64,000 nt of DNA. Origin: Rathayibacter sp. SW19. Its GTDB lineage: Bacteria; Actinomycetota; Actinomycetes; Actinomycetales; Microbacteriaceae. Numbering within the stretch: the stretch's first letter is position 1; the number at the start of each line of letters is the position of its first letter. The stretch lies in assembly GCF_030866825.1 (NCBI RefSeq), contig NZ_CP133020.1:124001-188000 (forward strand), read 5' to 3'. Below are positions 41,257 through 49,862 of this stretch, piece after piece. The notes under the pieces were generated by a model. The model did not search any database and had not been told where the DNA came from. It saw nothing but the letters and a program-made list of their open reading frames with translations. The position numbers and the translations under genes were made by a program.

Positions 41257-42155
41257 AGCGAATCCCCCTCTCCGACGAGGGAGAGGAAGGTCTCTTCGAG
41301 ACCGGATTTCTGTCGATGCAGCGCGCTCAACTCCACGCCGGCAACGAACGCCACGTGCCCGATCTGCGCGGTTTCGGCTCCGCTGACGAGCAGCCCGCTG
41401 CGCACAACCGTGAAGTTCAGGTTCGCGGCGCGGAGCGCGGATTCGAGTGCGTCGCGGTTCGGCGACTCGACGATCACCTGGATGTTGTCGGCGTTTTCCA
41501 GCGTCTCGAGCGACCCGCGGTGCACGAGTTCGCCCTTCGCGATTATGACGACCTCGTCAACGCTCTGTTGCACCTCGGAGAGCAGATGGGAACTGACGAG
41601 GATGGTGCGGCCTTCTGCGGCGAGCTCGCGGAGGAAGGTGCGGATCCATTTGATGCCTTCTGGGTCGAGCCCGTTGATGGGTTCGTCCAGCACGAGCACG
41701 CCGGGGTCACCGAGCAGCGTGAAGGCGAGCCCGAGCCGTTGTCGCATGCCGAGCGAATAGCCGCCGACCCGGCGGTTGCCGTAGTCGGCCAGGCCGACTT
41801 TCTTCAACACGGCGGGCACGCGAGCCTGGTCGAGGCGTGCCGCCGTCGCATACACGGCGAGGTGGCTGTGCGCCGTGCGACCGGGGTGGAAACTGGCGGC
41901 TTCGAGCGCGGCTCCGACAGTGGTCAGCGGGGAGGGCAGATCGCGGTAGCGTGTTCCGCCGAAGGTGGCTGTGCCGCTGGTGGGTGTGACGAGGCCGAGC
42001 AGCATCCGCAATGAGGTGGTTTTGCCTGCACCGTTCGGTCCGAGGAACCCGGTGACTCGCCCGGGTTCGACGGTGAAGCTCAGGTCGGAGACAGCTTGAA
42101 CATCGCCGAAACGCTTGGTCACGCCAGAAAACTCGATCGGAACGCCCTGCGTCAT
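41253..42155 (-). CDS. ABC transporter ATP-binding protein (drug/antibiotic export type)
   Basis: 300 aa. Walker A GFLGPNGAGKTTSLRMLLGL, signature YSLGMRQRLGLAFTLLG and Walker B VLVLDEPINGLDPEG place it in the DRA/CcmA-like export ATPases. The C-terminal about 80 residues form the usual accessory domain. Translationally coupled to the permease downstream. No regulator is adjacent, and no substrate clue is available. Confidence 0.93.
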   Translation of the reverse strand: MTQGVPIEFSGVTKRFGDVQAVSDLSFTVEPGRVTGFLGPNGAGKTTSLRMLLGLVTPTSGTATFGGTRYRDLPSPLTTVGAALEAASFHPGRTAHSHLAVYATAARLDQARVPAVLKKVGLADYGNRRVGGYSLGMRQRLGLAFTLLGDPGVLVLDEPINGLDPEGIKWIRTFLRELAAEGRTILVSSHLLSEVQQSVDEVVIIAKGELVHRGSLETLENADNIQVIVESPNRDALESALRAANLNFTVVRSGLLVSGAETAQIGHVAFVAGVELSALHRQKSGLEETFLSLVGEGDSL

Positions 42156-42354
42156 CCTGGCCCCTTGCTCAACATGGATAGTGCGCTAGAACGAACAGTA
42201 CGCAACTGAGCGGCCGGTGTCGAGACAGGCTTGCCGGTTATGGCTGAACGCGCGCCTGGGCTTTGGACGCTGCCCGGACTCGCAGGCGATTTTCGTCCGG
42301 TTTATCGTGCAAGGTCCGGGCCGGCGTCAATAGCGTCGCGGCTAGCATGAACCC

Positions 42355-42438
42355 ATGTCGACCAAACCGGATGCGTACGATGCGGCCATCGAAGTAGCGC
42401 AGGCGCATGCGCTGCGCTGCGCTGGCTCGCAACCGTAG
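42355..42438 (+). other. Detached 5' part of the PLP decarboxylase gene (frameshifted)
   Basis: ATG at 42355 has a TAGCAT -10 box 6 nt upstream and opens MSTKPDAYDAAIEVAQAHALR before running into TAG at 42436. A run GCTGC GCTGC GCTGG (42411-42425) follows. Removing one 5-bp unit joins this frame to the downstream enzyme as ALRWLATVGARPVPPRMRAG, the expected N-terminus of the family. Confidence 0.75.
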
Positions 42439-42449
42439 GCGCGCGGCCC

Positions 42450-43772
42450 GTGCCGCCCCGGATGCGCGCAGGCGAGCTTCGCGACGCATTCGGCGGGGCA
42501 CTCCCCGACGAACCAACGGATGCCGCGACCGTCGTCGATGAGCTTGCAACGCTGGCCGAACCGGGGTTGATGGCGATGCAGTCCGGCCGCTTCTACGGCT
42601 GGGTGACCGGCGGAACGCTGCCGGCCGCCCTCGGCGCGGACTGGCTTGTGACCGCTTGGGACCAGAACGCAGCGTTGCGCTTCGCGACGCCCGCTGTCGT
42701 CGCTGCCGAGGAAGCGGCAGCCGGGTGGCTGCTCGACCTGCTCGGACTCCCAAGCGGATGCGACGTGGGCTTCACCACCGGCGCCACCATGTCCAACTTC
42801 GTCGGGCTCGCAGCTGCGCGGCAGGAGGTGCTGGCGCGAGCGGGCTGGAACGTGGCGGCCGACGGGCTGACCGGGGCGCCTCGCCTCCGCGTGTTCGTCG
42901 GTGCCGACCGTCACACGTCGATCGACTTGGCACTGAACTATCTCGGGTTGGGCGCGCCGATTGCCGTCGCGGCCGACGACCAGGGACGCATCCTGCCCGC
43001 CGCGCTCGCCGAGGCGATGGACGGCGGGACCGCCAGCGGCGCCGCAACTGCCGGTGGTCCGGCGATCGTGTGCCTGCAGGCGGGCAACGTGCATTCCGGC
43101 GCGTTCGATCCGATGGCTGAGGCGATCGAGGTCGCGCATGAACGCGGAGCGTGGGTGCACGTCGACGGCGCGTTCGGGCTCTGGGCGGCCGCCAGCCCTC
43201 GCCTGCGTGACCGGCTCAGTCTCGCCGGCGTCGAGGCGGCCGACTCGTGGACGACGGATGCGCACAAGACCCTCAATGTGCCGTACGACTGCGGCATCGC
43301 CATTGTTGCCCGGCCAGAGACGGTGCGCACGGTGTTCGGAACGCAGGCGAGCTATTTGATGGCGGATGACCCCGGTCCCGGCGATCCGTTCGAGCGCGTT
43401 CCCGAGTTCTCGCGCCGCGCTCGCGGCGTGCCGGTGTGGGCGGCGCTGCGCTCCCTCGGCAGGCGCGGGACGATCGCGCTCGTCGAACGGTTCGCCGAGC
43501 ATGCCACTGCATTCGCCGACGGCATTGCGCGCATCCCCGGCGCCGAGGTCATCAACGACGTCGTGTTCACGCAGGTCTGCGTCAGTTTCGGCGAAGACGA
43601 GCGCACAAAACGGGTAACCGAACGGCTGCTGGCAGGCGGCGTCACCTGGATGTCCGGATCCCGCTGGCGCGACCGGGACGTGCTGCGCATTTCGGTCAGC
43701 AACTGGTCGACGGATGCCGCGGATGTCGCAAAATCGCTCGCCGCTCTCGAGCGGGCAGCCGCAGTCGCGTGA
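42450..43772 (+). CDS. Pyridoxal-dependent decarboxylase family protein (N-terminus split by 5-bp expansion)
   Basis: 440 aa from the GTG at 42450; native start is probably 42355, out of frame by a 5-bp repeat expansion. Group II PLP decarboxylase fold: GFTTGATMSNFVGLAAARQE, HVDGAFGLWAAASP with the cofactor Asp, and the Schiff-base Lys in TTDAHKTLNVPYDCG. Homologues decarboxylate aromatic or acidic amino acids. Only about 30 residues are lost if translation restarts here, so the fold could survive, but these N-terminal residues contribute to the dimer interface in relatives. No ribosome site precedes 42450. Confidence 0.82.
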   Translation: MPPRMRAGELRDAFGGALPDEPTDAATVVDELATLAEPGLMAMQSGRFYGWVTGGTLPAALGADWLVTAWDQNAALRFATPAVVAAEEAAAGWLLDLLGLPSGCDVGFTTGATMSNFVGLAAARQEVLARAGWNVAADGLTGAPRLRVFVGADRHTSIDLALNYLGLGAPIAVAADDQGRILPAALAEAMDGGTASGAATAGGPAIVCLQAGNVHSGAFDPMAEAIEVAHERGAWVHVDGAFGLWAAASPRLRDRLSLAGVEAADSWTTDAHKTLNVPYDCGIAIVARPETVRTVFGTQASYLMADDPGPGDPFERVPEFSRRARGVPVWAALRSLGRRGTIALVERFAEHATAFADGIARIPGAEVINDVVFTQVCVSFGEDERTKRVTERLLAGGVTWMSGSRWRDRDVLRISVSNWSTDAADVAKSLAALERAAAVA

Positions 43773-43819
43773 GCACGGGCATCCGCTGAACGAACCAGCT
43801 CTGCCGATAACATAAGGGC

Positions 43820-45241
43820 ATGTCCGAGCAGACGGCGCCCGAGCCGACGAAGGTGAGCGCGCTTCCGTTGCCGCGCGGTCGCGTGTCGGTCAACGTGGCC
43901 CTGGACTACGCGTTCTTCATCTTCGCCGGGGCCGCCGCCATCTGGCTGGCCTGGCTTGTGCTCTCGGAGAGCTTCTCCTGGGGCTGGTGGCAGATCGTGT
44001 TCTTCGTGCTGTTCTGGCTGGTGCTCGCCTACCTGATCTTGCCGCGGCTGCATCGCATCCTGACCAGAATGTATGTGCCGAACTACTTCATCGGCCGGGC
44101 CCGCACCAGCGACGGCCTGCTCGGTGACCCGATCAACCTGGCGTTGCTCGGCAGTGAGGAACAGCTGAATCTGGCGATGCGCGACGCCGGCTGGACCAGG
44201 GCCGACGACGTCACCTTCGCCTCGAGTTGGCGCATCGTCACGTCGACGATCACACGCCGCAGCTATGACGAGGCGCCGGTCAGTCCGTTGATGCTGTTCG
44301 AAAAGCAGCAGGATGTCGCATACCAGCAAGAAGTGCTCGGCAACCCGGCCAAACGGCACCACGTGCGCTTCTGGCGCTGCCCGGACGGCTGGCTTCTGCC
44401 CGGTGGCCACCAGACGGACTGGCTGGCCGCCGGCACCTTCGATCGCAGCGTCGGCTTCTCGCTCTTCACGCTGCAGATCACCCACAAGATCGATGCGAAC
44501 ACCGATATCGAGCGCGATCACATCGTGAACACGCTGACCACCTCTGATGAGGCGATCGACGTTCGCGTCATCCGCGATTTCTCGACCGGCTATCACTCGC
44601 GCAACGGCGGCGGCGACACCATCGTGACGGATGGCGACCTGCCGGTCATCGACCTGAGGGCGCTGCCGGTGCCGCCTACTGATCCGGATGCCGCGCCGGC
44701 GGCTGATCCCACCACGAAGCGCCCCGTTCAAATCATCTTCGGCTCACTGCTCATGCTGTTCCGGATACTTGCCGGCATCATCGCCATCGTGTCCGTCCTG
44801 GTCGGCTGGGGCGAGTTCGTGCGGTCGTCTGAGCTCGAAGTCTCCGGCCTCACACCAGACGAGGTGCAGCAGATTGCCGCACTCATCCTCACGGTGGTGG
44901 TCGGCATTGCCGGCGGTGCGGTGTTGATCTACCTGGCGTTGATCATCCTCGTGTTCCGTGGCAGCAACTGGGCACGAATCGCAGCGATGGTGTTCGGCGC
45001 CATCGTGATCATCGCCGCATTCGTCGATGCCGTTAACGGCGGCCCCCGCATTACGTTGTTCACCACCCTTCCCGGGCTCGCGTTCGACATCCTGGTGATG
45101 CTGGCGCTGTCCAGCGAACGTGCTCGGGTCTGGTCGCGACTGCCGCACGGCCGCCGTGCGCGTGCTCGCGCCGCCCGGAAAGCCGCACGGGCGGCGGACC
45201 GGGCCGCCGTTGAGCAGCCCGGCGTACCCAGTTCGCCCTAG
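43820..45241 (+). CDS. LssY C-terminal-domain membrane protein
   Basis: 473 aa. Two N-terminal membrane helices (residues 25-75), then the LssY_C domain with GDPINLALLGSEEQLNLAMR, AGWTRADDVTFASSWRI, HHVRFWRCPDGW and ITHKIDANTDIERD, and a C-terminal group of four helices after residue 310. The LssY_C domain is often fused to PAP2 phosphatases, but no phosphatase domain is present here. Function unknown. TAACAT ends 6 nt before the ATG, suggesting a leaderless mRNA. Confidence 0.85.
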   Translation: MSEQTAPEPTKVSALPLPRGRVSVNVALDYAFFIFAGAAAIWLAWLVLSESFSWGWWQIVFFVLFWLVLAYLILPRLHRILTRMYVPNYFIGRARTSDGLLGDPINLALLGSEEQLNLAMRDAGWTRADDVTFASSWRIVTSTITRRSYDEAPVSPLMLFEKQQDVAYQQEVLGNPAKRHHVRFWRCPDGWLLPGGHQTDWLAAGTFDRSVGFSLFTLQITHKIDANTDIERDHIVNTLTTSDEAIDVRVIRDFSTGYHSRNGGGDTIVTDGDLPVIDLRALPVPPTDPDAAPAADPTTKRPVQIIFGSLLMLFRILAGIIAIVSVLVGWGEFVRSSELEVSGLTPDEVQQIAALILTVVVGIAGGAVLIYLALIILVFRGSNWARIAAMVFGAIVIIAAFVDAVNGGPRITLFTTLPGLAFDILVMLALSSERARVWSRLPHGRRARARAARKAARAADRAAVEQPGVPSSP

Positions 45242-45256
45242 GTTTTGGGGTTGGCC

Positions 45257-46951
45257 CTAGGTTTCGGATTCACGCAGCGGCGAACCCTGTGCCGTGCCAG
45301 TCGTGCCAGCCGTGCCAGGTGCGCCAGGCGTGCCCGGTGTGCGCTTCGCGTTGGGGGTGCGCGGGGTGCCGGGCGCCAGTGGCGTGGAGATCCGTAATGC
45401 GGCCTCCTCCGCATCGAGGAACGCGGAGACCCTGCGCACCGATGCCGCCTGATAGCGGCCATCCGCGTGGGCGGCGGCGACGGCGCGCCGCTCCGCCGCA
45501 ATCATGGATTGGCGCAGCCGGCGATAGGCAGCAGGTGACTGCTCCTCGCCATCCGATGTCGGGTTCTCCAGCGCGTCGCGCAAGAATGCCTCATTCGTGC
45601 GGAGTCGGCTGACGACCGCGTCGTCGTCGGCATCCGTTACATCGAGTTCGAGTTGATCGAGCCCGGCCGACTGCGCCTCGGCGAGTAGACGTTGCATTTC
45701 ACTCGCCTCCTGCGCGCTGTCGGGCGACGGCAGGCGCAGGCGGCGGATGATCCACGGCAGCGCCAGACCTTCGAGCAGAGTGCCGACGACCACGACGAAC
45801 GCCAGGAATTGCAGGAACGCTCGATAGGGCGTCTGCGGCGGCAGCAGGAACACCGCTGCCAGCGTCACGACCCCGCGGATGCCCGCGAACGACACCGCGA
45901 TGCTCGTGCGCCAACTCCATCCCCGCTCGCGCAGCCGGCGCGGCCCGTGCCGGTAAAGCGTCGTGATGGCGGCCATCCAGCCGAAGCGCGCGGCGATCAG
46001 CGCGAGCAGAACGACGACGCAGATCACGATGACCTGGCCGACCGTGAATCCGCTCTTGAGTGCGCCGGTTAGAATGCTTGCCAGTTCCAGCCCGATGAAC
46101 AAGAACACCGCGTTCTCCAGCAGAAACTGGATGGTGCGCCAGTTGATCGACTCCGCGATCCGCGCTTCTGCCGATTGGATGGCCGGGGAGCGGTAGCCGA
46201 GGTACAGGCCCGCGACGACGACGGCAAGCACCCCTGAGCCTCCGATCGACTGCGCAATGATGAAGGCGACGTACGGCGTCACCAGTGACAGGCTGGTGTC
46301 GAGCACCGGTGCGCGCAGTTGGCGTCGGATGGCGGCCAGGGTGAGCCCGACGGCAAGCCCAACCACCAGACCGGCAACGACTGCCAGGGCGAAGTCGCCG
46401 ACGATCAGCCACGGGTTGAGCACCCCGGCGATCGCCACAATGGATGCGTTCAGCGCGACCAGCGCCGTCGCATCATTGAGCAGGCTCTCGCCTTCGAGCA
46501 CGGTGACGAGTCGGCGCGGCAGGTGAAGGCGACCGAGGATGGCGGTGACCGCGACGGTATCTGTCGGGGCGACCACCGCCCCGAACGCGAACGCGGCCGC
46601 GAGCGTGAGCGCCGGCACGACGAGCCAGGTCGCGAAGCCGACCACGATCACGGTGAACGCCACCAGCCCGACCGACAAAAGTAGGATGCTGTCGCGGCGA
46701 GCACGGACATCCGCAAAAGAGGTGCGGATTGCCGCGGCGAACAGCAACGGCGGCAGCAGGCCGTAGAGGATCAGCTGCGGCTGCACTTGCACCTGAGGAA
46801 TGCCCGGGATGAAGGATGCGATCGCACCGACGAGTACGAGCGCGACGGGAGCGGACCAGCCGATGCGGCGCGACAGGCCCGTGATGGCGACCGTGACCAC
46901 GACGAACGACACGATCCAGGCGATGGTGGCGACCGGATCCATGCTGTTCAT
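45257..46951 (-). CDS. Na+/H+ antiporter (CPA1 family)
   Basis: 564 aa. Ten to twelve helices over residues 5-400 with the CPA1 ion-site stretch GAVVAPTDTVAVTAILGRL and ESLLNDATALVALN; the latter Asp-rich motif binds Na+. A cytoplasmic helical domain with several Glu/Arg-rich helices follows, ending in a low-complexity Pro/Gly/Thr tail of about 35 residues encoded by imperfect GTGCCx repeats (45285-45350). Exchanges Na+ or K+ for H+ across the cell membrane. Convergent with the LssY gene 15 bp away. Confidence 0.92.
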   Translation of the reverse strand: MNSMDPVATIAWIVSFVVVTVAITGLSRRIGWSAPVALVLVGAIASFIPGIPQVQVQPQLILYGLLPPLLFAAAIRTSFADVRARRDSILLLSVGLVAFTVIVVGFATWLVVPALTLAAAFAFGAVVAPTDTVAVTAILGRLHLPRRLVTVLEGESLLNDATALVALNASIVAIAGVLNPWLIVGDFALAVVAGLVVGLAVGLTLAAIRRQLRAPVLDTSLSLVTPYVAFIIAQSIGGSGVLAVVVAGLYLGYRSPAIQSAEARIAESINWRTIQFLLENAVFLFIGLELASILTGALKSGFTVGQVIVICVVVLLALIAARFGWMAAITTLYRHGPRRLRERGWSWRTSIAVSFAGIRGVVTLAAVFLLPPQTPYRAFLQFLAFVVVVGTLLEGLALPWIIRRLRLPSPDSAQEASEMQRLLAEAQSAGLDQLELDVTDADDDAVVSRLRTNEAFLRDALENPTSDGEEQSPAAYRRLRQSMIAAERRAVAAAHADGRYQAASVRRVSAFLDAEEAALRISTPLAPGTPRTPNAKRTPGTPGAPGTAGTTGTAQGSPLRESET

Positions 46952-47118
46952 AATCGTCGCAATGCGCGCGCTGCGCTAGATATTCCTGCTGTTGCGCGAC
47001 GTGACGCGCCCGTTGGCGCGGGCGGCCGCGCGTGCGTGCCGCCTTCCGGCCTTCCCGCCTTCCCCCCTTCCCCCTGTCGAGCGGACGAGTGCGCCCGAAT
47101 GGCTGCTATGGAGGCCCG

Positions 47119-47289
47119 ATGGCCGCCGGATGCGACCACTTGGACGCACTCGGCCGAAACCTGACCGCGTACGACGCGAGCTACCTCGCGTTGGCCTATT
47201 CCGGTCACCTCGCGCTCGCGACAGCGGATGCCGCACTCGCCCGAGCCGCTGCCGCGGACGGAGTCGAGTTGGTCATCCCGCTGTCGTAA
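47119..47289 (+). pseudogene. C-terminal fragment of a VapC-type PIN toxin
   Basis: About 56 codons from an ATG at 47119. The stretch LGRNLTAYDASYLALAYSG followed by LATADAALARAAAADGVEL is the last third of a VapC PIN domain, including two acidic active-site residues. The N-terminal two thirds and any antitoxin are missing; the upstream 165 bp (46952-47118) show nothing coding. Not functional as a nuclease. Confidence 0.65.
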
Positions 47290-47380
47290 TCGCTTGCGCA
47301 GCGCGCCGCTGCCTCGACCCGTCGCCGCCTCGACCGGCCCGAGCAGACGTTTGGGCGGCATCCGCTACCGTTGAGTGCAA

Positions 47381-48187
47381 ATGTCAGGCAAGCCACGACG
47401 GCCGGCGGATGCCGACGGCCCGAGCCCGCAGCACGACGATCGGTCCGTCGCGGCGCGGATGCTCGCCGTCATCGACGCGTTCAGCGCGCCGGCGCCTGCC
47501 GCCGCGTTGACGCTCACCGCGATCTCACGCCGCGCCGGACTGCCGCTGTCGACAACCCATCGCCTGGTCGCCGAATGGGTGACCTGGGGTGGGCTGGCGC
47601 GCCAGGAAGACGGTCGTTACAGCTTGGGGCTGCGGCTGTGGGAGCTCGGTGTGCAAACCCCAACGGCCCGCAACTTGCGCACCATCGCGCTGCCGTACCT
47701 GGAAGACCTCTACGAGGCCACCCGGGAGCACGTGCACCTGGCGATCCTCGACGGACACGACGCGCTGTATCTGGAGAAACTGTCCGGTCATCAAGCCGTG
47801 CACATCATCTCCCGAGTCGGCGGCCGGCTGCCGCTGCACGCGACCGGCGTCGGCATGGTACTGCTGTCGTTCGCGCCACCCGAGCTCATTCAGTCGTATC
47901 TCGCGGCACCGCTTCAGCGGTTTCTGCCAGACACCGTGAGCACCCCGGAGCAGCTGCGCCGCCGCATCGCCGCCGTGCGCGCCGAGGGGATCGCCTTCAT
48001 GGGGGAGGAGATGACCGCAGGGTCCAGTTCGATCGCCGCACCGATCCGCGACCGCACCGGGCAGGTCGTGGCCGCCGTCTCAATCGTCACGCACACGACC
48101 CCCGCCCCGGATGCCGCCCACGAACGTGCCGTGCGCGCGGCCGCCCAAGGGGTCAGCAGGGCGCTCGGCTACCGTCGGGCGAGCTGA
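47381..48187 (+). CDS. IclR-family transcriptional regulator (probable regulator of pobA/pca genes)
   Basis: 268 aa from the ATG at 47381; a GTG at 47375 is also in frame. The N-terminal winged helix has LTLTAISRRAGLPLSTTHRL, and the effector-binding GAF-like domain has DALYLEKLSGHQAVHIISRVG and GEEMTAGSSSIAAPIRDRTG. PobR/PcaR-type IclR proteins respond to 4-hydroxybenzoate, protocatechuate or beta-ketoadipate. It precedes pobA on the same strand with a 194-bp gap carrying a palindromic site. Direction of control (activation or repression) is not visible. Confidence 0.9.
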   Translation: MSGKPRRPADADGPSPQHDDRSVAARMLAVIDAFSAPAPAAALTLTAISRRAGLPLSTTHRLVAEWVTWGGLARQEDGRYSLGLRLWELGVQTPTARNLRTIALPYLEDLYEATREHVHLAILDGHDALYLEKLSGHQAVHIISRVGGRLPLHATGVGMVLLSFAPPELIQSYLAAPLQRFLPDTVSTPEQLRRRIAAVRAEGIAFMGEEMTAGSSSIAAPIRDRTGQVVAAVSIVTHTTPAPDAAHERAVRAAAQGVSRALGYRRAS

Positions 48188-48238
48188 GCGCCGGCGCATT
48201 CACTTCCGTCGCGGCATCCGCTGTCACGTCTCATCCGC

Positions 48239-48253
48239 TTCCACTGGGTGGAA
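48239..48253. promoter_or_regulatory. 15-bp palindrome TTCCAC-TGG-GTGGAA, candidate IclR operator
   Basis: Located in the gap between the IclR gene and pobA, 129 bp before the pobA ATG. Half-sites resemble the TGGAA/TTCCA halves of characterised IclR operators. Confidence 0.5.
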
Positions 48254-48381
48254 GGAGCGGCGCGCTGAGCTGCATTCCACGGCATGCTCGAGACACAGAC
48301 GCCCTCGCTGTTGCCCAAATAGCTGTCGCCGAGATTGCGATCGCCGGGGCCGCTGTAACCGGATGCAATGCAAGGAAGCCA

Positions 48382-49563
48382 ATGTCTCCAGAAACCACGC
48401 GCGTCGCCATCATCGGCGCCGGGCCAGCCGGCCTGCTGCTCGGGTGGGCGTTGCGTCGCTCGGGCATCGATGCGGTCATCGTTGAGAACCGCTCGGTCGA
48501 GTACATTCACGGCCGCGTGCGTGCCGGGGTGCTCGAGCAGGGTTCTGTCGAGACGCTCACTCGGCTCGGCGTCGGCGACGGCGTCGCGACGGATGGCCTG
48601 GTGCACGATGGCATCTACCTGCAGTTCGCGGGCGAGCGCCATCACGTCGACTTCAACGAACTCGTCGGACGCACCGTCACGGTCTACGGCCAGCAGGCCG
48701 TTGTGCGCGACCTCATCGACGCGCACGAGGCTGACGGCTCCACGATCTACTTCGAGGCAGCGGATGTCGCGGTGCACGACATCGCGACAGCGCACCCTCG
48801 CGTCACCTTCCGTCACGACGGCGAGGCGCACGAGTTGCACGCCGATTTCATCGTGGGTGCGGACGGATCGCACGGCATCTGCCGCCCGGCGATTCCTGCC
48901 GCAGAGCGATCCTCGTACGAGAGGAATTACCCATATGCCTGGCTCGGCATACTCGCCAATGTTGCGCCCTCGACCGATGAGTTGATCTACTGCCTGCACG
49001 AAGACGGCTTCGCGATGCACTCGATGCGCTCGCTGCACGTCTCGCGGCTGTATCTGCAGGTCGACCCAACCGAGCGCATCGAGGACTGGCCGAATGCACG
49101 AATCTGGGACACGCTGCACGCCCGGCTCGGCGTGCCGGGCTGGACACTCCAGGAAGGCCCGGTGACCGAGAAGTCGATCACGCCGATGCGCAGTTTCGTG
49201 GCGTCGTCGCTGAACTACGGCAACCTATTCCTCGCCGGGGATGCCGGGCACATCGTGCCGCCGACCGGCGCGAAGGGGCTCAACTCGGCGATCGCCGATG
49301 TGACGATGTTGAGCGACGCGCTGATCGCGCACTACGCGGGGAACGACACCGCTCTGACCGGTTACAGCGATGCTGCCCTCGCCCGGCAGTGGCGTATCCA
49401 GCAGTTCTCCCGCTGGATGACGCGGATGCTGCACCGTCACCACGGCGAGACGAACGAGCTGCAATTCGACTATCGCAGCCAGCTCGGACAGCTGGATTAC
49501 ACGACGCACTCGCTGCACGCCATGCGCTCACTGGCCGAGCAATACACAGGGTTGCCGCTGTGA
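48382..49563 (+). CDS. pobA: 4-hydroxybenzoate 3-monooxygenase
   Basis: 393 aa from the ATG at 48382, with AAGGAAG just upstream; the open frame extends further but covers the IclR gene. Flavoprotein that hydroxylates 4-hydroxybenzoate to protocatechuate with NAD(P)H and O2. Typical: IIGAGPAGLLLGWALRRSG, EYIHGRVRAGVLEQG, the GADGSHGICR DG motif and LFLAGDAGHIVPPTGAKGLN. Length is as in Pseudomonas PobA. Followed by a 45-bp tandem repeat array, which separates it from pcaH. Confidence 0.95.
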   Translation: MSPETTRVAIIGAGPAGLLLGWALRRSGIDAVIVENRSVEYIHGRVRAGVLEQGSVETLTRLGVGDGVATDGLVHDGIYLQFAGERHHVDFNELVGRTVTVYGQQAVVRDLIDAHEADGSTIYFEAADVAVHDIATAHPRVTFRHDGEAHELHADFIVGADGSHGICRPAIPAAERSSYERNYPYAWLGILANVAPSTDELIYCLHEDGFAMHSMRSLHVSRLYLQVDPTERIEDWPNARIWDTLHARLGVPGWTLQEGPVTEKSITPMRSFVASSLNYGNLFLAGDAGHIVPPTGAKGLNSAIADVTMLSDALIAHYAGNDTALTGYSDAALARQWRIQQFSRWMTRMLHRHHGETNELQFDYRSQLGQLDYTTHSLHAMRSLAEQYTGLPL

Positions 49564-49569
49564 CTGCCA

Positions 49570-49848
49570 TCGGTGGTCGAGTAGCGAGCGCCAGCGAGTG
49601 TATCGAGACGTCGTGCGCCGGGTGGGGGTCTCGATACGGTCGCAGGGCGACCTACTCGACCAACGAGTGGGGGTCTCGATACGGTCGCAGGGCGACCTAC
49701 TCGACCAACGGGTGGGGGTCTCGATACGGTCGCAGGGCGACCTACTCGACCAACGAGTGGGGGTCTCGATACGGTCGCAGGGCGACCTACTCGACCGACG
49801 GGTGGGGGTCTCGATACGGTCGTTCCTCGCTAGACGACCAACGACCAG
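49570..49848. repeat. 45-bp tandem array of the palindromic repeat between pobA and pcaH
   Basis: A starting half GGTGGTCGAGTAGCGAGCGC..TGTATCGAGAC is followed by four complete 45-bp units (49624-49803) of GGGGGTCTCGATACGGTCGC plus AGGGCGACCTACTCGACC and a variable A/G linker, then a partial fifth. Each unit contains a GGTCGC-AGG-GCGACC hairpin. Several frames stay open through it because 45 is a multiple of three; this explains spurious N-terminal extensions of pcaH. Confidence 0.93.
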
Positions 49849-49862
49849 GAACAGAGGTAGCA

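Noticed and set aside
47371..48381. Long N-terminal extension of PobA (730-codon frame)
   Set aside because: The extension overlaps the IclR gene in another frame and has no domain; PobA homologues begin at the ATG at 48382.
49570..49848. CRISPR-like array
   Set aside because: Units are identical over the full 45 bp with no unique spacers and no cas genes nearby; it is a tandem expansion of the interspersed palindromic repeat.
49389..49862. N-terminal extension of PcaH through the repeat array
   Set aside because: The extra residues are translated repeat units; the homologous start is the ATG at 49863.
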